Shown: one piece after another, positions 35,600 through 44,674 of the stretch | Numbering within the stretch: position 1 is the first letter of the stretch | How the letters are laid out: the number at the start of each line of letters is the position of its first letter | Origin: Nocardia aobensis NBRC 100429 | GTDB lineage: Bacteria; Actinomycetota; Actinomycetes; Mycobacteriales; Mycobacteriaceae | Assembly: GCF_000308375.1 (NCBI RefSeq) | Contig: NZ_BAFQ01000057.1 | Span: 1 to 47,077 of the forward strand | Direction: 5' to 3' | Length of the DNA stretch: 47,077 bases | Notes under the pieces: generated by a model | Seen by the model: the letters and a program-made list of their open reading frames with translations, nothing else | Databases searched by the model: none | What the model was told of the DNA's origin: nothing | Program-made: the position numbers and the translations under genes

Positions 35600-37074
35600 T
35601 CGGCGGCGAAGGTTTCGACCACGAACCGCTCGCCGGCGGTGCGGACCGGCTGCGCACCGGTCCCTCGCCGGTCGACCTCGCCGAAATGGCGCTGGTCGAG
35701 GCCGAACTCGACCAGCGCTGGGGCGAGACCAAGATCGAGCCGTCGCTGACCCGGATCGCGACCCTGATGGATCTGCTCGGTTCCCCGCAGCAGAGCTATC
35801 CCGCCATCCACATCGCCGGTACCAACGGCAAGACCTCGGTTACCCGCATGGTCGACGCGCTGCTCACCGCGCTGCACCGGCGCACCGGCCGGTTCACCAG
35901 CCCGCATCTGCAACTGGCGACCGAACGCATCGCCATCGACAACGCGCCGATCACCCCGGCCCGCTACGTCGAGATCTATCGGGAACTGCTGCCCTACGTC
36001 GAGATGATCGACGCGCGCTCGACCGACGGCACCCTCGGCGACGGACCGGGACCCCGGATGAGCAAATTCGAGGTCCTGGTGGCGATGGCGTACGCCGCGT
36101 TCGCCGAGGCGCCGGTCGATGTCGCGGTCGTCGAGACCGGGATGGGCGGCACCTGGGACGCGACCAACGTCATCGACGGGCAGGTCGCGGTGATCACGCC
36201 GATCGGCTTGGACCACACCGACTATCTGGGCCCGGATCTGGCGTCGATCGCCGGAGAGAAGGCCGGGATCATCAAGAAGTCGCCGCAGGACCTGCTGATT
36301 CCGCGCGACACCGTCGCCATCATCGCCGAACAGGAACCCGAGGCGATGGAGGTGCTGCTGCGGCGCGCGGTGGACGCCGACGCCGCGGTCGCCCGTGCCG
36401 GTTCCGAGTTCCGGGTGCTGTCGCGACGCGTCGCGATCGGCGGTCAGGTCCTGGAGATCCAGGGGCTCGGTGGGGTCTACGACGAGATCTTCCTGCCGCT
36501 GCACGGTGAACACCAGGCGCACAACGCGGCGCTCGCGCTGGCCGCGGTCGAGGCGTTCTTCGGCGCCGGCGCGCAGAAGCAGCTCGATATCGACGCGGTG
36601 CGAGCGGGATTCGCCGCGGCGGCCAGCCCGGGCCGGATGGAACGGATGCGCAGCGCGCCCACCATTTTCATCGACGCCGCGCACAACCCCGCCGGCGCGC
36701 GGGCGCTGGCCGCGACACTCACCGAGGAATTCGACTTTCGCAAGTTGGTGGGGGTGGTCGCGGTGCTCTCCGACAAGGACGCGGCCGGCATCCTCGCCGC
36801 GCTGGAGCCGGTGCTGGACGAGGTCGTCGTCACCACCAACGGCTCACCGCGGGCGCTCGGCGTCGACGAACTCGCCGACCTGGCCGTCCAGCGGTTCGGC
36901 GACGAGCGAGTCGTCACCGCGAACAGCCTCGCCGATGCGGTCGAAACCGCCATCGCCATCGCCGAGGAAGCGGGAGGCGCCGGCGAACCGGTATCCGGCG
37001 CGGGCATCGTGGTCACCGGCTCGGTGGTCACCGCGGGCGCGGCGCGCTCGCTGTTCGGGAAGGACCCCGCGTGA
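35596..37074 (+). CDS. folC: Folylpolyglutamate synthase / dihydrofolate synthase
   Basis: A 492-residue Mur-ligase-fold enzyme adding glutamate to dihydropteroate or to folates. The P-loop is [16 protein letters not shown], followed by [16 protein letters not shown], and the central [15 protein letters not shown] with [13 protein letters not shown] are all diagnostic. The C-terminal domain has [17 protein letters not shown]. The GTG at 35596 overlaps the valS stop as GTGA, so the genes are coupled. The N-terminal 30 residues before [15 protein letters not shown] are not conserved in type. The DUF4233 gene follows 69 bp later, a pairing typical of actinobacteria. Confidence 0.95.
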   Translation: MIGGEGFDHEPLAGGADRLRTGPSPVDLAEMALVEAELDQRWGETKIEPSLTRIATLMDLLGSPQQSYPAIHIAGTNGKTSVTRMVDALLTALHRRTGRFTSPHLQLATERIAIDNAPITPARYVEIYRELLPYVEMIDARSTDGTLGDGPGPRMSKFEVLVAMAYAAFAEAPVDVAVVETGMGGTWDATNVIDGQVAVITPIGLDHTDYLGPDLASIAGEKAGIIKKSPQDLLIPRDTVAIIAEQEPEAMEVLLRRAVDADAAVARAGSEFRVLSRRVAIGGQVLEIQGLGGVYDEIFLPLHGEHQAHNAALALAAVEAFFGAGAQKQLDIDAVRAGFAAAASPGRMERMRSAPTIFIDAAHNPAGARALAATLTEEFDFRKLVGVVAVLSDKDAAGILAALEPVLDEVVVTTNGSPRALGVDELADLAVQRFGDERVVTANSLADAVETAIAIAEEAGGAGEPVSGAGIVVTGSVVTAGAARSLFGKDPA

Positions 37075-37143
37075 AGCAGCGGGCCGGAGGCGGTGGGAAG
37101 CTGGGTGCCGAGGGCATCGGCGGGCCGGCGCGGAGGAGGCAAC

Positions 37144-37581
37144 GTGGGTAGCGAGGACGATGTGCGCGGCGAGGCCGGCGCACCGAAGCCGGGTGTACCC
37201 GCGCCCGCGACCGACCCGTGGAAGGGTTTTCGCGGCGTGATGGCCGGCGCGCTGGTACTCGAGGCCATCACCGTGCTGCTGGCGCTGCCGGTGGTCGGGG
37301 CCGTCGGCGGCGGACTCAGCTGGTGGTCGGTGACCTATCTGGTCGGTCTGGCCGTCCTGATGTTCGTCGGCTCCGGCATGCAGCGCCGTTCCTGGGCCGT
37401 GCCGTTCAATCTCGGCCTGCAGGTGCTGGTGCTGGCCGGTGGGTTCATCCATCTGTCGATCGGCATCATCGGCGTCGTGTTCGCGGCGGTGTGGGCATTC
37501 ATTCTGGTGCTGCGCTCCGACGTCAAACGCCGCATGGACCAGGGTCTGCTGCCGAGCCAGCGAATGCAGGGCTCATCCTGA
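37144..37581 (+). CDS. DUF4233 membrane protein
   Basis: A 145-residue protein with a polar N-terminus of about 30 residues and four hydrophobic segments, ending in a basic tail (RSDVKRRMDQG). It belongs to DUF4233, which sits between folC and ndk in many actinobacteria; no function is established. The GTG at 37144 has GGAGG 5 bp upstream and is chosen over a longer frame from 37093. It is in the valS-folC unit by strand and spacing. Confidence 0.88.
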   Translation: MGSEDDVRGEAGAPKPGVPAPATDPWKGFRGVMAGALVLEAITVLLALPVVGAVGGGLSWWSVTYLVGLAVLMFVGSGMQRRSWAVPFNLGLQVLVLAGGFIHLSIGIIGVVFAAVWAFILVLRSDVKRRMDQGLLPSQRMQGSS

Positions 37582-37614
37582 CGGCTCGGTTCGGAATCCG
37601 GTGGCAGCGACGGT

Positions 37615-37620
37615 TAGAGT
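37615..37620 (+). promoter_or_regulatory. -10 box TAGAGT, predicted leaderless ndk start
   Basis: TAGAGT lies 6 bp before the GTG at 37627. No ribosome site and no good -35 are present. Confidence 0.45.
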
Positions 37621-37626
37621 GTCGCC

Positions 37627-38028
37627 GTGACTGAGCAGACGTTGGTACTCATCAAGCCGGACGGCGTGGCCCGAGGCCTGGTTGGTGAGATCATCACCCG
37701 CATCGAACGCAAAGGCCTGAAGATCGCGGCCCTCAAGCTCGAGCAGGTTTCCGAGGAACTTGCCGCCGCCCACTACGCCGAACACGCCGACAAGCCGTTC
37801 TACGGCTCGCTGATCGAATTCATCACCTCCGGCCCGGTCGTCGCGGCCGTTCTCGAGGGTCCGCGCGCCATCGCCGCCTTCCGCCAGCTCGCCGGTGGCA
37901 CCGACCCCGTCGAGAAGGCCGTCCCCGGCAGCATCCGCGGCGACTACGCCCTGGAAACCCAGTTCAACCTCGTGCACGGCTCCGATTCCCCCGAATCCGC
38001 GAAGCGCGAGATCGCGCTCTGGTTCTGA
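37627..38028 (+). CDS. ndk: Nucleoside diphosphate kinase
   Basis: A 133-residue enzyme that equilibrates nucleoside di- and triphosphates through a phospho-His. The active His117 is in [16 protein letters not shown]. The start [20 protein letters not shown] is typical. Complete and of normal length. The GTG at 37627 follows the DUF4233 stop by 45 bp and a -10-like TAGAGT, so the gene may have its own leaderless transcript besides reading from upstream. A strong hairpin follows. Confidence 0.96.
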   Translation: MTEQTLVLIKPDGVARGLVGEIITRIERKGLKIAALKLEQVSEELAAAHYAEHADKPFYGSLIEFITSGPVVAAVLEGPRAIAAFRQLAGGTDPVEKAVPGSIRGDYALETQFNLVHGSDSPESAKREIALWF

Positions 38029-38060
38029 GCTCTGCCCTTCGGCCTCCAGGGCTCGCCGTC

Positions 38061-38105
38061 CGGGTACCGCTGCTTGCGCCTTCGTCGCGTACGCAGCGGT
38101 ACCCG
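38061..38105 (+). terminator. Long inverted repeat after ndk
   Basis: A perfect 13-bp stem CGGGTACCGCTGC (38061-38073) with GCAGCGGTACCCG (38093-38105) and a 19-nt loop. No T-run. It probably ends the ndk transcript, though the large loop also fits a dispersed intergenic repeat. Confidence 0.6.
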
Positions 38106-38262
38106 AACGCCACCGTGATCATTTGCTCGTGGGTCGCGGCGACACTCCAGCGGATGATCCGCATCCGCCGGAAAAGACCTACTCAGGTGTAGGAAAGTCT
38201 CCCCGGTCGGGCCACGGAAACGGTGCGGGCACGCTCCGATGACGTACCAGTGGGTCGCTGTG

Positions 38263-38271
38263 TGGGATACT
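38263..38271 (+). promoter_or_regulatory. Probable rne promoter (extended -10)
   Basis: TGGGATACT at 38263-38271 reads as TGn plus GATACT, an extended -10. A -35 is weak. Transcription would begin near 38278, leaving a leader of about 330 nt before rne. Confidence 0.5.
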
Positions 38272-38277
38272 GGAAGC

Positions 38278-38606
38278 GGATGTGATCGACGCCCGCCTAT
38301 CGGGGCAGGTGGCGAACGCAACCGAATGGCACCGCGGCTCGACGCCGATCATCGCTGCCCCGGACGGTTCCAAGACTCGGCTGTTCGGCGGCACGCTGGA
38401 TGAGCGCTCGAGCTCAGGTGTGAAAGCCAACAGCCAGGCGCCGCGTGACCAGTTAGCCCGAACGACGTACGACAGGTGATAACCGGGCACGCGGGGCGAG
38501 ACCATCAGACCTTGCGCCACAGGCGTGAGGCGAACGGACAGCGCCCCCGCGTCGGCCGCGTCACTCTCGTACGAGTGGGACGCGCCCGGGGGCCCGAGGA
38601 GATTTC
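38278..38606 (+). promoter_or_regulatory. Long structured 5' leader of rne
   Basis: About 330 nt between the predicted start and the rne GTG. Possible long-range pairing is visible, for example CGGGGCAG near 38298 with CTGCCCCG near 38356, and a local hairpin CACTC...GAGTG just upstream of the gene. Mycobacterial rne also has a long leader, and RNase E genes in other bacteria control themselves through theirs, so the same is plausible here. The leader also holds a possible short ORF. Confidence 0.45.
38282..38479 (+). CDS. Possible upstream ORF in the rne leader
   Basis: A 65-codon frame starting GTG at 38282, only a few bases after the predicted transcript start, with a stop at 38477-38479, 127 bp before rne. 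About 80% of its third positions are G or C, a little lower than the flanking genes. The peptide is mixed polar and resembles nothing I know. It might be a leader peptide affecting rne, or a chance frame. Confidence 0.3.
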   Translation: MIDARLSGQVANATEWHRGSTPIIAAPDGSKTRLFGGTLDERSSSGVKANSQAPRDQLARTTYDR

Positions 38607-41600
38607 GTGGCCGATCAAGAGCCGCAAGGAACGTCGCAGAGCAATGGTGATTCCACCTCTACCGAGGTGGCCGGGGTAGGGGAGGCAGCGCAGTTGCCCG
38701 AACGTATCCGGGTGCACGCGCTGGCGAAACTTCTGGGTACCACCAGCAAACGCATCCTTGCCCATCTGACCGAACTGGGCGCCGAAGCTCGCAGCGCCCA
38801 ATCCAGCCTGGACCGGACCGTCGCCGAATCCGTGCGCGACGCGCTCGTTCCGCCACAGGCCGGCACCGAGCAACCGGTGGCCGAGCCCGCGACGGAACAG
38901 GCCGAGACGCCTGCTCCGGCGCCCGCCGAGAGTGCGTCTCCGGCGACCACATCCACCGCCGCGGCCGATACCGCGCAGACCGCCACCGCGCCGGAGACGG
39001 CCGGCGAACCCGAGCCGAGCGAGTCCGGCGCATCCACCGCGGTCGCCGAAACCGAGGTCACCGGTACCGCGCAGGCCGCGGACGTCGTCGAGGCCGCCGG
39101 CACTGCGAACCCGGCAGTGATATCGGAATCGCCGGTAGCGACAGAGTCGCCGGCGGCATCCGGCGAGCCCGAATCGGCGCCGCACACGTCGCTGTTCACC
39201 AGCCCGTTCCAGCAGTCCGCCGCGCAGCGCGAGGAGCCGGTCGTCTTCGAGCCGGCGAGTATCGCGGCCGCGCCGCTGTTCCTGCCGCCGGATGCCGCGG
39301 CCGCCGAGGAGATGCGCCGCCGCCGGCGTGCCGAGCGCGAGGCCGAGGCCGCCGAAAAGGCCGCTGAGAAGGCTGAAAAGGCCGCGGAGAAGGCTGAAAA
39401 GGCCGCGGAGAAGGCCACCGAAAAGGTCGCCGAACCCGCGCCGGAGAAAGCACCCGCGGAGTCCGAGACCGTCGCGGCAGCAGAGACCGAGACCGAATCC
39501 GGCGACTGGGACGACGAGCAGTCGCGCGACGAGCAGGAGGACGGTGGTCGTTCGCGTCGCCGCCGCCGGGGCCGCCGCGGTCGCGGCCGGGGCCGGGGTG
39601 AGCAGCACGCCGATCACGAGTCCGACGACGACTCCGACGACGAGGACATCGAGGCGCACGCCGACGCCGACGAATCCGCCGAGGACAACGCTGCCGAGCA
39701 GACCGGCGAGGAGAGCGACGACGACTCGGGTTCGACGCCGGAGGGTTCCACCCGCCGTCGCCGCCGTCGCCGTCGCCGCAAGGCCGGTGAGGACAACGAA
39801 TCCGAGCCCGCCGACGACGATCCGCCGAACACCGTCGTGCACGAGCGGGAACCGCGTAACAAGCGCCGCACGGTAGACGAGGTGCAGGGCATCAGCGGGT
39901 CGACCCGGCTGGAGGCCAAGCGGCAGCGTCGTCGCGACGGTCGCGAGGCCGGTCGCCGCCGCCCGCCGATCCTCACCGAATCGGAATTCCTGGCCCGCCG
40001 CGAGGCGGTCGACCGGGTCATGGTGGTCCGCGAGAAGTCGTTCCCGGCCGGCGAACATTCGCATGTCGGTGCGACCACGCAGGTGGCCGTGCTCGAGGAC
40101 AACATCCTGGTCGAGCACTTCGTCACCAACACCGGCACCGCGTCCATGGTCGGCAACGTCTACCTGGGCAAGGTGCAGAACGTGCTGCCCAGCATGGAGG
40201 CGGCGTTCGTCGACATCGGCCGCGGCCGCAACGGCGTGCTCTACGCCGGTGAGGTGAACTGGGAGGCCGCCGGGCTCGGCGGCAAGGAACGCAAGATCGA
40301 GCAGGCCCTCAAACCCGGCGACACCGTCCTGGTGCAGGTCAGCAAGGATCCGGTCGGGCACAAGGGCGCCCGGCTGACCACGCAGATCAGCCTGGCCGGT
40401 CGCTTCCTGGTCTATGTCCCGGGCGGGACCTCGACCGGTATCAGCCGCAAACTGCCCGATACCGAACGCAAGCGGCTCAAGGAGATCCTGCGCGATATCG
40501 TCCCGCAGGACGCCGGAGTGATCATCCGCACCGCGTCCGAGGGTGTGAGCGAGACCGAGCTGGCCCGCGACGTCGAGCGGCTGCAGGCCACCTGGAAGAC
40601 CATCGAGAAGCAGGCCGAGAACGGGTCGGGCGCGCCGAAGACCCTGTACGAAGAGCCGGACCTGCTGGTGAAGGTCGTCCGGGACCTGTTCAACGAGGAC
40701 TTCTCCAAGCTGGTCATCGAGGGCGACCGGGCGTGGACGACGGTCGAGAACTACGTCCGCACCGTCGCACCGGACATGCTGGCCCGGGTCGAGCGCTACG
40801 AGAACAACGGCGTCGACGTCTTCGGCAGCCTGCGCATCGACGAGCAGCTGGCGAAGGCTCTCGATCGCAAGGTGTGGCTGCCCTCCGGCGGCACCCTGGT
40901 CATCGACCGCACCGAGGCGATGACCGTGATCGACGTCAACACCGGCAAGTTCACCGGATCCGGCGGCAGCAACCTGGAAGAGACGGTCACCCGAAACAAT
41001 CTGGAGGCCGCCGAGGAGATCGTGCGCCAGATGCGGTTGCGCGATATCGGCGGCATGATCGTCGTCGACTTCATCGATATGGTGCTGGAATCCAACCGGG
41101 ATCTGGTGCTGCGCCGGCTGACCGAGGCGCTCGGGCGCGATCGCACCCGCCATCAGGTGTCGGAGGTCACCTCGCTCGGCCTGGTCCAGATGACCCGCAA
41201 GAAGCTGGGCACCGGACTGGTCGAGGCGTTCTCCACCACCTGTGAGCACTGCCACGGCCGCGGCATCATCGTGCACAACTATCCGGTCGAGACCGCCCCC
41301 GCCGAAGAGGGGTCCGGCCGCCGCGAAGGCCGTCGCCGTCGCAAGGACAAGGACCGCGACAAGGACACCAAGCAGACGAGCATCGCCGCGACGGACACCG
41401 CGGATGCGCATCCCGAGGAGGATGCGGCCGCCAAGCGCGCTCATCCGGTGGCGCTCGCGATGGCCGCGCATCACACCGACGAGGAGGTGGCCGAGGCCGG
41501 TGCGCCGGTCGAGGCGAAGGTCGAATCGCGGCCGCAGGCCAAGGATTCACGGGGTTCGCGCCGGGGACGCGGACGGGCCGCGGCGGCCGAGGTCGCCGAA

Positions 41601-42035
41601 TCCGCCGAAGTCGAGTCCGTCGCAGCGGAAGCGGCCGAACCTGTGGCCGCCGAACGTGACGGCACCGAGCCGGTGGCGGCCGAACCTGCTGTTGCCGAGC
41701 CGGTCGCGGAGCCCGAGCGGCCCGTGGTGTCAGGCCGGGTCGGAGCACAGTCGGCGCCGGCCGAGCCCGCGGTTACTCCGGCACCGGCCGAGGAGAAGCC
41801 CGCCGAGCAGGCTCCGGAAACGGGTGCCCGTCGTGGCCGTCGCCGGGTGGCGCGCACCGCGTCGGCTCCGTCGACCGACAGCCGGGGCGCGGTCTTCGTG
41901 CTGACCGACGCCGATCAGGACAGCGCGCCGAAGTTCTCGCTCGACGAGCTGGCTCCGGCCGAGGTGACCCCGCGGCAGCGGACCCGTCGCCGGGCCGCCG
42001 GGCGAGCCGCGGGCGCGCCGGAATCGCCGAACTGA
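38607..42035 (+). CDS. rne: Ribonuclease E/G with N-terminal IF2-N-like domain
   Basis: A 1142-residue endoribonuclease for rRNA maturation and mRNA decay. Domains in order: an IF2-N-like segment (about 30-80, PERIRVHALAKLLGTTSKR), a long Ala/Glu/Pro-rich acidic stretch with a Lys-Glu-Ala coiled coil (about 245-285) and Arg-rich patches, an S1 RNA-binding domain (about 510-600), the catalytic core with Asp776 (VIDVNTG, plus Asn778) and Asp821 (IVVDFIDM), the zinc-link Cys879 and Cys882 (CEHCHGRG), then a disordered tail. The catalytic Asp-Asp spacing (45) is two more than in E. coli. The GTG at 38607 has AGGAG 6 bp upstream. The disordered N- and C-terminal arms, as in mycobacterial RNase E, are expected to bind RNA and partners. 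Confidence 0.94.
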   Translation: MADQEPQGTSQSNGDSTSTEVAGVGEAAQLPERIRVHALAKLLGTTSKRILAHLTELGAEARSAQSSLDRTVAESVRDALVPPQAGTEQPVAEPATEQAETPAPAPAESASPATTSTAAADTAQTATAPETAGEPEPSESGASTAVAETEVTGTAQAADVVEAAGTANPAVISESPVATESPAASGEPESAPHTSLFTSPFQQSAAQREEPVVFEPASIAAAPLFLPPDAAAAEEMRRRRRAEREAEAAEKAAEKAEKAAEKAEKAAEKATEKVAEPAPEKAPAESETVAAAETETESGDWDDEQSRDEQEDGGRSRRRRRGRRGRGRGRGEQHADHESDDDSDDEDIEAHADADESAEDNAAEQTGEESDDDSGSTPEGSTRRRRRRRRRKAGEDNESEPADDDPPNTVVHEREPRNKRRTVDEVQGISGSTRLEAKRQRRRDGREAGRRRPPILTESEFLARREAVDRVMVVREKSFPAGEHSHVGATTQVAVLEDNILVEHFVTNTGTASMVGNVYLGKVQNVLPSMEAAFVDIGRGRNGVLYAGEVNWEAAGLGGKERKIEQALKPGDTVLVQVSKDPVGHKGARLTTQISLAGRFLVYVPGGTSTGISRKLPDTERKRLKEILRDIVPQDAGVIIRTASEGVSETELARDVERLQATWKTIEKQAENGSGAPKTLYEEPDLLVKVVRDLFNEDFSKLVIEGDRAWTTVENYVRTVAPDMLARVERYENNGVDVFGSLRIDEQLAKALDRKVWLPSGGTLVIDRTEAMTVIDVNTGKFTGSGGSNLEETVTRNNLEAAEEIVRQMRLRDIGGMIVVDFIDMVLESNRDLVLRRLTEALGRDRTRHQVSEVTSLGLVQMTRKKLGTGLVEAFSTTCEHCHGRGIIVHNYPVETAPAEEGSGRREGRRRRKDKDRDKDTKQTSIAATDTADAHPEEDAAAKRAHPVALAMAAHHTDEEVAEAGAPVEAKVESRPQAKDSRGSRRGRGRAAAAEVAESAEVESVAAEAAEPVAAERDGTEPVAAEPAVAEPVAEPERPVVSGRVGAQSAPAEPAVTPAPAEEKPAEQAPETGARRGRRRVARTASAPSTDSRGAVFVLTDADQDSAPKFSLDELAPAEVTPRQRTRRRAAGRAAGAPESPN
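39351..39413 (+). repeat. Three 21-bp tandem repeats inside rne
   Basis: Units at 39351-39371, 39372-39392 and 39393-39413. The last two are identical and the first differs at two positions. Each codes for AEKAAEK, forming a charged coiled-coil helix. Changes in copy number would keep the frame. Confidence 0.85.
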
Positions 42036-42068
42036 TCCGGTCGCCGGACCGGAGAACTCGCAGCACAG

Positions 42069-42093
42069 GCCCCGCCCGCACGGCGGGCGGGGC
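42069..42093 (+). terminator. Terminator after rne
   Basis: GCCCCGCCCGC (42069-42079) pairs perfectly with GCGGGCGGGGC (42083-42093) with a 3-nt loop. No T-run. It lies 33 bp past the rne stop. Confidence 0.65.
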
Positions 42094-42130
42094 GCCGCTG
42101 CGGACCGCGTTCACAGCGGTGGCGCCCCGG

Positions 42131-42374
42131 TTTGGTGCGGGGGGTGGCAGTCCTGTAATCTTGGACAGTCGCTGCCCGGTGACAGCACCGTGTTGTGTTG
42201 AGAAAACGCTGCGCTGTCATGAGATCCGGCTCGAAACGAGCCCTCCGGTACGGAAGAAGTGCCGAGGCGGCGGTGACTATCAGACCAGTCGTACGGCGGT
42301 TGCCGGTGTCCACCGGCACGCGGCCGTGCGAGCAGAGTGCCGAGCACTAGTTGAGGAAAGAGGGCAGCCGACCG
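42131..42374 (+). promoter_or_regulatory. Promoter and leader of rplU-rpmA
   Basis: TTTGGT (42131-42136), a 17-bp spacer and TGTAAT (42154-42159) form a plausible promoter. Transcription near 42166 would give a leader of about 209 nt before rplU. No ORF or known motif was recognised. Leaders that sense free r-protein are known for L21 in other phyla; similarity was not tested. Confidence 0.45.
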
Positions 42375-42686
42375 ATGGCAACGTACGCGATCGTCAAGAC
42401 CGGCGGAAAGCAGTACAAGGTCGCGGTCGGTGACCTGGTGAAGGTCGAGAAGATCGAGGGTGAACCGGGCGCGGCCGTATCGCTGTCGCCGGTGCTGGTG
42501 GTTGACGGCGCCGAGCTGACTACCGATGCCGACAAGCTGGCCAAGGTTTCGGTGTCCGCCGAAGTGGTCGAGCAGACCAAGGGCCCGAAGATCCGGATCC
42601 ACAAGTTCAAGAACAAGACCGGCTACCACAAGCGTCAGGGCCACCGTCAGAAGCTGACGGTCCTGAAGGTCACCGGCATCAAGTAA
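42375..42686 (+). CDS. rplU: 50S ribosomal protein L21
   Basis: A 103-residue large-subunit protein with the standard start [19 protein letters not shown] and the conserved end [20 protein letters not shown]. It is 48 bp upstream of rpmA, an almost universal pair. The ATG at 42375 begins the family's usual N-terminus; a GAGGAAAGAGG run lies about 10-20 bp upstream. Confidence 0.97.
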   Translation: MATYAIVKTGGKQYKVAVGDLVKVEKIEGEPGAAVSLSPVLVVDGAELTTDADKLAKVSVSAEVVEQTKGPKIRIHKFKNKTGYHKRQGHRQKLTVLKVTGIK

Positions 42687-42734
42687 TTTCGACCTAGCGA
42701 AACCACCCGGTTTCGAATCGAGGAGTTTTCAGCC

Positions 42735-43001
42735 ATGGCACATAAGAAGGGTGCGTCCAGCTCTCGCAACGGTCGCGATTCCAATGCTCAGCGGCTCGGC
42801 GTGAAGCGCTTCGGCGGCCAGGCCGTCAAGGCCGGCGAGATCCTGGTTCGCCAGCGCGGAACCCACTTCCACCCCGGCGTCAACGTCGGTCGTGGCGGTG
42901 ACGACACACTGTTCGCCCTCGAGGCGGGCGCGGTCCAGTTCGGCACCAAGCGTGGCCGCAAGACCGTCAACATCGTGGTACCGGAGCCGGCGCAGGCCTG
43001 A
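42735..43001 (+). CDS. rpmA: 50S ribosomal protein L27
   Basis: An 88-residue protein starting [20 protein letters not shown], with the typical [21 protein letters not shown]27 reaches into the peptidyl-transferase centre. No N-terminal cleavage extension of the Firmicutes kind is present. GAGGAG lies upstream of the ATG at 42735. A strong terminator separates it from obg. Confidence 0.97.
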   Translation: MAHKKGASSSRNGRDSNAQRLGVKRFGGQAVKAGEILVRQRGTHFHPGVNVGRGGDDTLFALEAGAVQFGTKRGRKTVNIVVPEPAQA

Positions 43002-43036
43002 GCCGCGCCGGAGCCTTCTCCACACACTCTTCGAAG

Positions 43037-43069
43037 CGGGCCAGGGTTTAGCAGATAAACCCTGGCCCG
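43037..43069 (+). terminator. Terminator after rpmA
   Basis: A perfect 14-bp stem (43037-43050 with 43056-43069) around GCAGA, lying 35 bp after the rpmA stop. Confidence 0.85.
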
Positions 43070-43127
43070 TTCGCCGTTCCGGGAGGCTCACCACCACCGT
43101 CCACCGAAACACAGAGGTCCAACTGGC

Positions 43128-44588
43128 ATGTCCAAATTCATCGATCGTGTGGTACTGCACGTCCGCGCCGGTAAGGGCGGTCACGGCTGTGCCTCGGTGC
43201 ATCGGGAGAAGTACAAGCCGCTCGGCGGACCCGACGGTGGCAACGGTGGCAACGGCGGGGATGTGATCCTCGAAGTCGACCCGAATGTGCACACGCTGCT
43301 GGACTTCCATTTCCACCCGCACGCCAAGGCCGGTAACGGCAAACCCGGCGAGGGTGGCAACCGCGACGGCAAACAGGGCGGGGAACTGCTGCTGAAGGTG
43401 CCCGACGGCACTGTCGTCATCGACGATGACGGTGAGGTCGTCGCCGATCTGGTCGGCGCGGGCACCCGGTTCGTGGCGGCCCGCGGTGGACGCGGCGGTC
43501 TCGGTAACGCGGCGCTGGTGTCGCGCGCCCGCAAGGCCCCCGGCTTCGCCCTGCTGGGTGAGGAGGGCGAGGAGCGCGATCTCGTTCTCGAACTCAAATC
43601 CGTGGCCGATGTCGGCCTGGTCGGTTTCCCGTCGGCCGGAAAGTCCTCACTCGTCTCGGTGCTCTCCGCGGCCAAGCCCAAGATCGCCGACTACCCGTTC
43701 ACCACGCTGGTGCCGAATCTCGGCGTGGTCTCCAGCGGTGACACCACCTTCACCGTCGCCGATGTGCCGGGTCTGATCCCCGGTGCCAGCGACGGACGCG
43801 GCCTCGGGCTGGACTTCCTGCGGCATCTCGAGCGGTGCGCGGTGCTGGCCCACGTAGTCGATTGCGCGACACTGGAACCCGGCCGCGACCCGATCTCCGA
43901 TGTCGACGCGCTCGAGGCCGAACTGGCCGCCTACCGCCCGGCCCTGCAGGCCGACGCCGGATTGGGCGATCTGGCCGACCGGCCCCGCGTGGTCATCCTC
44001 AACAAGGCCGATATCCCCGACGCCGCCGAATTGGCCGAGATGGTGACGCCCGAGTTCACCGAACGCGGCTGGCCGGTGTTCACGATTTCCGCGGTGAGCC
44101 GGGAAGGTCTGCGCCCGTTGACCTTCGCGCTGGCCGATATGGTCCGCGAATATCGCGAGGCGCATCCGAAGGCGGCGCCGAAGCGTCCGGTGATCCGGCC
44201 TGTCGTGGCCGGTGAGACCGGCTTCACCGTCGCACCCGATCCGGAGGTCGAGGGCGGATTCATCGTTCGCGGCGAGCGCCCCGAAAGGTGGGTGCGCCAA
44301 ACGCAGTTCGACAACGACGAGGCCGTCGGCTACCTGGCCGACCGGCTCGCGCGCCTCGGCGTCGAGGACGAGCTGGTCCGCCAGGGTGCGGTGCCCGGCG
44401 CCGAGGTCACCATCGGCGATGTGAGCTTCGAATGGGAGCCGCAGATTTCGGCCGGTGTCGATATGGTGATGACCGGGCGCGGGACCGACCCCCGCTTGGA
44501 CCAGACCGACCGCATCTCCGCCGCCGAGCGCAAACATGCCTCCCGGGTACGCCGCGGCCTGGTCTCGGAGGACGAGGACCAACCGTGA
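43128..44588 (+). CDS. obg: GTPase Obg (CgtA), ribosome assembly
   Basis: A 486-residue GTPase acting in late large-subunit assembly and stress signalling. The N-terminal Obg domain (1-158) has the Gly-rich repeats [12 protein letters not shown]. The G domain follows with G1 [10 protein letters not shown] (166-175), G3 [10 protein letters not shown], and NKAD. The C-terminal OCT domain comprises the last 130 residues. Length is typical of actinobacteria. The ATG at 43128 begins the standard [19 protein letters not shown]. The gene is set apart from rpmA by the terminator. Confidence 0.96.
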   Translation: MSKFIDRVVLHVRAGKGGHGCASVHREKYKPLGGPDGGNGGNGGDVILEVDPNVHTLLDFHFHPHAKAGNGKPGEGGNRDGKQGGELLLKVPDGTVVIDDDGEVVADLVGAGTRFVAARGGRGGLGNAALVSRARKAPGFALLGEEGEERDLVLELKSVADVGLVGFPSAGKSSLVSVLSAAKPKIADYPFTTLVPNLGVVSSGDTTFTVADVPGLIPGASDGRGLGLDFLRHLERCAVLAHVVDCATLEPGRDPISDVDALEAELAAYRPALQADAGLGDLADRPRVVILNKADIPDAAELAEMVTPEFTERGWPVFTISAVSREGLRPLTFALADMVREYREAHPKAAPKRPVIRPVVAGETGFTVAPDPEVEGGFIVRGERPERWVRQTQFDNDEAVGYLADRLARLGVEDELVRQGAVPGAEVTIGDVSFEWEPQISAGVDMVMTGRGTDPRLDQTDRISAAERKHASRVRRGLVSEDEDQP

Positions 44589-44674
44589 TCGCCCGCCACG
44601 CCGGTATTTCCGGTGTGCGCGGGCGTATCGGTCCGGTTTGTCGTCGTGCGCCACGGTGGTGGCGTGTCAAGTGA

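Noticed and set aside
38505..41474. 989-codon frame on the minus strand
   Set aside because: Antisense to rne; Leu/Gly/Arg-rich repeats mirror the Ala/Glu codons of RNase E.
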